NCBI RefSeq assembly: GCF_042683565.1
Contig: NZ_JBHUJW010000004.1
Span: 1-64,000, forward strand
DNA length: 64,000 nucleotides
Source: Brevibacillus sp042683565
GTDB taxonomy: Bacteria; Bacillota; Bacilli; Brevibacillales; Brevibacillaceae
Direction of reading: 5' to 3'
The first letter of the stretch is position 1; every line of letters starts with the position of its first letter. The notes beneath the pieces were generated by a model. The model was given only the letters and a program-made list of their open reading frames with translations. It searched no databases and was not told where the DNA came from. Made by a program: the position numbers and the translations under genes. Positions 59,875 through 64,000 of the stretch are shown piece by piece.

Positions 59875-61146
59875 TTATTTTTGCCGGTGCATCGCTTTCG
59901 CGGCAATGTCGGTGCGGTATTGGGCACCGTCGAAGGAAATTGCCTGCACGGCCTCGTACGCGGCGTCACGCGCCTGCGACAGATCGGCGCCCGTCGCCGT
60001 CACGCCCAGCACGCGTCCTCCGCTCGTTACGATGCCTTCCTCGGTTGCCTTCGTTCCCGCATGGAAAACCGTCACGTTCGCGCCTGCTTGCTCCAAGCCG
60101 CGAATCAGTGCTCCCTTCGGATACTCTCCCGGGTATCCCGGCGCTGCCATGACGACGCAGACGGCGCTTTCCTTTTTCCACCTCACGTCGACCGTATCCA
60201 GCTCTCCCTTGATGGTCGCCACTACGATGTCGAGCAGGTCAGTCTCCAGCAGCGGCAGGATGACCTGTGTCTCCGGATCGCCGAAGCGCGCGTTGAACTC
60301 GACTACCTTTGGCCCTTGCTCGGTGATCATCAGGCCGGTGTAGAGCACGCCTTTGAACGGGATGCCGTCAGCCGCCATTCCTGCTGCCATCGGCTTGACG
60401 ATCGTCTCGACGATTTGCTGCACCAGCTCCTCCGACATGTGCGGAACCGGTGCGTAGGTGCCCATGCCGCCGGTGTTCGGCCCGCGGTCATCGTTGAAAA
60501 TGCGCTTGTGGTCCTGCGACGTAATCATCGGCTTGACTGTCGCCCCGTCGACGAACGACAGCAGGGACAGCTCTTCTCCGCGCATACATTCTTCGACGAC
60601 GACGCGCGCGCCTGCTTCGCCAAAGACGTTTTCCTCCATGATCTGGCGCAGCGCTTCTTCGGCTTCTTCGAGCGTTTCCGCCACGACGACGCCTTTGCCT
60701 GCCGCCAGTCCGTCCGCCTTGATGACGATCGGCGCGCCCTGTTCACGCACGTAGGCCAATGCAGATTCGTAATCGATGAACGACTCGTACGCCGAGGTCG
60801 GGATGTTGTAGCGCATCATCAGCTTTTTCGCAAACGATTTGCTGCCCTCGATCATCGCAGCCTTGCTGTTCGGACCGAAGATCGGCAGGTTGCGTTCCTC
60901 GAAAAAGTCGACAATACCGCCGAGCAGCGGGTCTTCCGGACCGACGACGGTCAGGTCGATGCCTTCATCCTTGACGAACTGGGCCAGCGCGGCGAAGTCG
61001 TTTACGCCGATCGGCACGTTTTGCGCGATTTGTGCCGTTCCGCCGTTGCCGGGCGCGCAGTACACTTTCTTTACTTTCGGGCTTTGCAAAAGCTTCCAGG
61101 CAATGGTGTGCTCACGGCCGCCACCGCCGATTACCAAAACTTTCAT
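59875..61146 (-). CDS. purD: Phosphoribosylamine-glycine ligase
   Basis: GAR synthetase, second step of purine synthesis. The 423-residue ATP-grasp enzyme begins KVLVIGGGGREHTIAWKLLQ and shows CAPGNGGTA, VVGPEDPLLGGIVDFF, IVIKADGLAAGKGVVVAE and VVEFNARFGDPETQVILPLL. Length is normal. It lies 36 nt after purH with GGAGG before the ATG, and is the last gene of the unit. Confidence 0.97.
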   Translation of the reverse strand: MKVLVIGGGGREHTIAWKLLQSPKVKKVYCAPGNGGTAQIAQNVPIGVNDFAALAQFVKDEGIDLTVVGPEDPLLGGIVDFFEERNLPIFGPNSKAAMIEGSKSFAKKLMMRYNIPTSAYESFIDYESALAYVREQGAPIVIKADGLAAGKGVVVAETLEEAEEALRQIMEENVFGEAGARVVVEECMRGEELSLLSFVDGATVKPMITSQDHKRIFNDDRGPNTGGMGTYAPVPHMSEELVQQIVETIVKPMAAGMAADGIPFKGVLYTGLMITEQGPKVVEFNARFGDPETQVILPLLETDLLDIVVATIKGELDTVDVRWKKESAVCVVMAAPGYPGEYPKGALIRGLEQAGANVTVFHAGTKATEEGIVTSGGRVLGVTATGADLSQARDAAYEAVQAISFDGAQYRTDIAAKAMHRQK

Positions 61147-61182
61147 CGTATTTCCTCCTGTGCCTTGAGGTCATCCGCTCGA

Positions 61183-62730
61183 TTAGTGTTTGAAATGACG
61201 GGTGCCGGTGAAAATCATGGCGATGCCAAAGCGATTGCAGGCGTCAATCGAATCCTGGTCGCGGACAGAACCGCCCGGTTGAATGATCGCGGTAATGCCC
61301 GCTGCTGCCGCCGCTTCTACCGTGTCTGGCATCGGGAAGAAGGCGTCAGAGGCCATCACGGCACCTTTTGCCAGCTCACCTGCTTGCTCGATGGCGATTT
61401 TCGCGGAGCCGACGCGGTTCATTTGGCCTGCTCCCACGCCGACAGTCATGTTGTCTTTTGCCAGCAGGATCGCATTGGACTTCACATGCTTGACCACTTT
61501 CCAGGCGAACTTCAGTTGCACGAGCTCCTCTGCTGTCGGCGCCCGATCAGTGACGACTTGAATTTCCCCGTCTTCCAGCTGCTTCAGATCGTAATCTTGC
61601 ACGAGCGCACCGCCCACAACCGGCGCTACGCGGAAGTGGTTTGCTTTTGCAGATGCCTCATTCAAGTTCGGAATGCGCAGCAGACGCAGGTTCTTTTTCT
61701 CTGTCAATACAGCCAGTGCTTCTTCCGTAAAGTCGGGAGCAATGATGATTTCCAGGAAGATTTCCTTCATCGCCAGGGCCGTGTCACGATCAATCGGACG
61801 GTTTGCCGCAACGATGCCGCCGAAAATGGACACCGGGTCAGCTTCATACGCTTTTTGGTACGCTTCGCGGATCGTCTCGCCGATTCCTACTCCGCACGGA
61901 TTGGAGTGTTTGATCGCCACGACGGCAGGCTCGGCAAACTCGCGGACGATAGCGAGGGCCGCATCGGCATCGTTAATGTTGTTGTAGGAAAGCTCCTTGC
62001 CGTGCAGCTGCTCGGCGGAAGCGATATTGGCGCCGCCTGCCAGCGGCTCGCGGTAGAAAGCTGCGCGTTGGTGCGGGTTTTCCCCGTAGCGCAGGTCCTG
62101 TGCTTTTTCATAGGTGACGGTGAAGCTCTCCGGCAACAGCTCGCCCACCTGCTCGCTCAAGTAACGGGAGATGAGGGCATCGTAGGCCGCAGTGTGGCGG
62201 AAAACTTTCGCTGCCAGGCGACGGCGGGTTTCCAGCGTCGTGTCCTGGTTGGCCTCAATCTCGGCTGCGACAGCCTCGTAGTCGGCCGAATCGACCACAA
62301 CGGTCACAAAGGAGTGGTTTTTCGCGGCGGAGCGAAGCATCGTCGGGCCGCCGATATCGATATTTTCAATTGCTTCCTCGAACGTCACGTCCGGCTTGGC
62401 AATCGTTTCCTTGAATGGGTACAGGTTTGCGACAACGAGGTCGATCGTTTCGATCTGCAGCTCTTCCAGCTGTTTACGATGCGCTTCGTTGTCGCGCACA
62501 GCCAAGAGACCGCTGTGGATGTTCGGATGCAGCGTTTTGACGCGTCCGTCGAGAATTTCCGGAAAACCGGTTACTTCGGAAATGCCAATGACGGGAATTC
62601 CTGCTTCCTTCAAGAGAGACGCCGTGCCTCCGGTCGAAATGATCTCTACCCCGGCAGCTGCCAGACGACGGGCAAACGGAATCAAACCTGTCTTGTCAGA
62701 AACGCTGATCAACGCTTTTTTCACACTCAC
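61183..62730 (-). CDS. purH: Bifunctional AICAR transformylase/IMP cyclohydrolase
   Basis: Carries out the last two steps to IMP. The 515-residue protein starts VSVKKALISVSDKTGLIPFA (MGS-like cyclohydrolase domain, with ISTGGTASLL and TLHPNIHSGLLAVR) and continues with the AICARFT domain (ALKHSNPCG type, here AIKHSNPCGVGIG, and AITAIIQPGGSVRDQDSIDA). GTG at 62730 is 8 nt after AGGAGG; the frame runs 60 codons further without coding character. purD follows directly. Confidence 0.97.
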   Translation of the reverse strand: MSVKKALISVSDKTGLIPFARRLAAAGVEIISTGGTASLLKEAGIPVIGISEVTGFPEILDGRVKTLHPNIHSGLLAVRDNEAHRKQLEELQIETIDLVVANLYPFKETIAKPDVTFEEAIENIDIGGPTMLRSAAKNHSFVTVVVDSADYEAVAAEIEANQDTTLETRRRLAAKVFRHTAAYDALISRYLSEQVGELLPESFTVTYEKAQDLRYGENPHQRAAFYREPLAGGANIASAEQLHGKELSYNNINDADAALAIVREFAEPAVVAIKHSNPCGVGIGETIREAYQKAYEADPVSIFGGIVAANRPIDRDTALAMKEIFLEIIIAPDFTEEALAVLTEKKNLRLLRIPNLNEASAKANHFRVAPVVGGALVQDYDLKQLEDGEIQVVTDRAPTAEELVQLKFAWKVVKHVKSNAILLAKDNMTVGVGAGQMNRVGSAKIAIEQAGELAKGAVMASDAFFPMPDTVEAAAAAGITAIIQPGGSVRDQDSIDACNRFGIAMIFTGTRHFKH

Positions 62731-62817
62731 GGATAGAACCTCCTGGGCTTTTGATAAGTAATTTTCCATCAAATGCTGGATCAAAGATGACTGACTGCGT
62801 GTATCAGAAACAAAACA

Positions 62818-62862
62818 CGAACATTTACTTATTATTAAAACATAAATGTACGTTTTCATCAA
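62818..62862 (-). promoter_or_regulatory. Probable purH promoter with PurBox-like repeats
   Basis: On the minus strand TTGATG and TTTAAT are 17 nt apart (62862 to 62834). Two inverted elements overlap it: CGAACATT on the plus strand at 62818-62825 and CGTACATT on the minus strand at 62845-62852. Paired inverted CGAACATT cores are the PurR operator form in Bacillales; the 19-nt gap is slightly wider than usual. Confidence 0.4.
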
Positions 62863-62875
62863 GGTCTTCGTCAGG

Positions 62876-62920
62876 CAAAACAAACGCAGTCGCCCGTGCA
62901 TGTTCAGCACTCGCGACTGC
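62876..62920 (-). terminator. Terminator after the SpoVIF-like gene
   Basis: On the minus strand GCAGTCGC and GCGACTGC pair around a 19-nt loop and are followed by GTTTGTTTTG. Confidence 0.6.
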
Positions 62921-62944
62921 CTGCCGTCTTCCGGATCGGTTCCC

Positions 62945-63316
62945 TTACCGCTTTTTCTTTTTTGTGCCCGCCAATGTCTTCACGCGCTCCGCAAGCGTCT
63001 TCGGTCTGCCTTTACCGACAGCCGGCTTCGTCTTTTTGCTCTTGCTTCGCTTGCCTTTCACATCCTTGCGCATAAGGCTGCCAATCTCATCCATCGTAAT
63101 GGATGTGCCGCTGCTCATGCGCTCCTTGACTTTTTCCCTCGTCTCCCGGGGAACGTCCAGCCCCATCTCGGCCAGTTCGTCCATGACGGAGTCGATGTCT
63201 TTCGCGCCGTCTTTGGGGAATTTCTCGGCCAGCTTGACGATGTCGGCGAGCGTCCACTGTCGGCCAGTCTTTTTGCTTAGCTTGCCCAGCAAATCGGTGA
63301 CAAAATCTCCGCTCAC
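62945..63316 (-). CDS. Small basic protein, possibly SpoVIF-like
   Basis: The 123-residue product starts VSGDFVTDLLGKLSKKTG. A helical part follows (WTLADIVKLAEKFP, then DIDSVMDELAEMGLDVPRET, REKVKERMSSGTSITMDEIG), then a Lys/Arg-rich tail ending GTKKKKR. The helical part resembles SpoVIF (stage VI sporulation protein F), a spore-coat assembly factor, but the match is loose and the basic tail is extra. GTG at 63316 lies after AAGGAGGTG. It sits between purN and purH, with terminators on both sides, so it is its own unit. Confidence 0.5.
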   Translation of the reverse strand: MSGDFVTDLLGKLSKKTGRQWTLADIVKLAEKFPKDGAKDIDSVMDELAEMGLDVPRETREKVKERMSSGTSITMDEIGSLMRKDVKGKRSKSKKTKPAVGKGRPKTLAERVKTLAGTKKKKR

Positions 63317-63412
63317 ATGGGCACCTCCTTGGGTTGCGGCTTTGCTGCTTCTTTTACCATATGTCAAGGGACGCAAAAATGCCTTTCCCGGTTTGTGCGG
63401 GAATGCGAAAGC

Positions 63413-63451
63413 AAAAGAAAAAGCGCCTGTTCGCGGAACAGATGCGCTTTT
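63413..63451 (-). terminator. Terminator of purN
   Basis: On the minus strand AAAAGCGCATCTGTTC and GAACAGGCGCTTTTT pair around CGC, followed by CTTTTGC, 13 nt after the purN stop. It probably ends the upstream purine operon. Confidence 0.75.
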
Positions 63452-63461
63452 ATGAACTTGC

Positions 63462-64000
63462 TTATGTCAGCAAAACGCGGCGGCCCTGCAACCGGACCCG
63501 GCCATCTGCCAGCCAGCCGATGACTTGCACCAGCAGACCGTGCTCGACCTCGTGGATGCGTGCAGCCAGGCTGCCCGCCGTATCGTCCTCGTGCACCTCT
63601 ACGGGAATTTGAGCGATGATCGGCCCGGTATCGAGGCCTGCATCGACGAAGTGTACGGTCACTCCCGTGAGCTTCACCCCGTAGGCGAGCGCCTGGCCGA
63701 TGGCATCCTTGCCGGTAAAGGCAGGAAGGAGCGACGGATGGAGGTTGATAATGCTGCCCTCGTAGGCGGACAGCAAGGTGTCTCCCACGAGGCGCATGTA
63801 GCCTGCCAGCACTACCAGCGATACGCCGCGCCGCTGCAGCTCGGCGACAATTTCCGTTTCAAACGCGGCCTTGTCGGGGTACGCCTTTGGCTCAAAGACG
63901 AACGCTTCGATGCCCAGACGCGCAGCGCGCTCCAGCACCTTCGCCCCCGGCTTGTCGCAGACGAGAAGGGCCGCTTCCACTCCGCCCAGTCGTCCGCTCT
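63462..64000 (-). CDS. purN: Phosphoribosylglycinamide formyltransferase, 5' end outside the window
   Basis: GART, third step of purine synthesis, moves a formyl group from 10-formyl-THF to GAR. The visible 179 codons begin inside the gene (SGRLGGVEAALLVCDKPGAK) and include LAGYMRLVGDTLLSAY, NLHPSLLPAFTGKDAIGQAL with the catalytic Asn and His, and TGVTVHFVDAGLDTGPIIAQ with the Asp. Only the nucleotide-binding N-terminus (about 25 residues) is missing. The frame is still open at base 64000. Confidence 0.95.
   Translation of the reverse strand, partial: SGRLGGVEAALLVCDKPGAKVLERAARLGIEAFVFEPKAYPDKAAFETEIVAELQRRGVSLVVLAGYMRLVGDTLLSAYEGSIINLHPSLLPAFTGKDAIGQALAYGVKLTGVTVHFVDAGLDTGPIIAQIPVEVHEDDTAGSLAARIHEVEHGLLVQVIGWLADGRVRLQGRRVLLT

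Noticed and set aside
59869..62736. 955-codon plus-strand open frame opposite purH and purD
   Set aside because: It is antisense to two certain genes, has no ribosome site and a composition typical of the complement of GC-rich coding sequence.
1..64000. CRISPR array, tRNA or rRNA genes
   Set aside because: No regularly spaced repeats and no cloverleaf or rRNA-like sequences were recognised on either strand.

Overview
The window looks like the chromosome of a spore-forming Gram-positive rod of the Bacillales, most like Brevibacillus or a relative (inference). The grounds are AGGAGG-type ribosome sites with many GTG and TTG starts, GC-rich genes, short T-tailed hairpin terminators, and a gene set that follows the Bacillus subtilis yerA-yerB-yerC-pcrB-pcrA-ligA-yerH-gatCAB-dgkB-yefA neighbourhood. 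No rRNA, tRNA or CRISPR array was seen.

Bases 1-5270 are an accessory region, visibly more AT-rich than the rest. It holds the end of an IS1182-type transposase, a three-gene operon on the minus strand, decayed IS3 and IS21 remnants, several strong GC-rich palindromes, a MazG-like pyrophosphohydrolase and a 512-aa large serine recombinase that stops 7 bp from the chromosomal rRNA methyltransferase gene. The three-gene operon is the most interesting locus. It encodes a putative ADP-ribosyltransferase-like toxin, a small putative antitoxin and a SecB-like chaperone, the same order as the toxin-antitoxin-chaperone phage defence system CmdTAC, here in a Gram-positive setting.

Bases 5275-28380 carry core genes, mostly on the minus strand: rlmD/rlmCD, dgkB, an EamA transporter, a NatAB-type ABC exporter, gatCAB, psd, a TagO/WecA-type transferase, rocA behind a sigma-54-type promoter, two lipoproteins (one CamS/YerH), ligA and pcrA. 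Plus-strand genes here are a ROK glucokinase and a PAS-GGDEF diguanylate cyclase.

Bases 28633-36919 form a galactose-type ABC importer (mglBAC) next to a three-gene sensor set (sugar-binding lipoprotein, YesM-like kinase, YesN-like AraC regulator). A cre-like site lies before mglB. This block separates pcrA from pcrB, which are neighbours in B. subtilis. pcrB, yerC and yerB follow.

Bases 39485-49801 hold a CssRS-like two-component system, a GNAT acetyltransferase, an unusual IMP dehydrogenase resembling the Tritrichomonas foetus enzyme, an aldo/keto reductase divergent from a MerR-MFS pair, azlCD and a MocR-type regulator. Bases 49894-55061 are a complete branched-chain amino-acid ABC importer (livJHMGF). 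YerA, a DUF2892 protein with a 44-aa membrane peptide, and a MarR-MFS pair come next. The window ends in the purine pathway (purN, a SpoVIF-like small protein, purH, purD); purN runs off the right edge.
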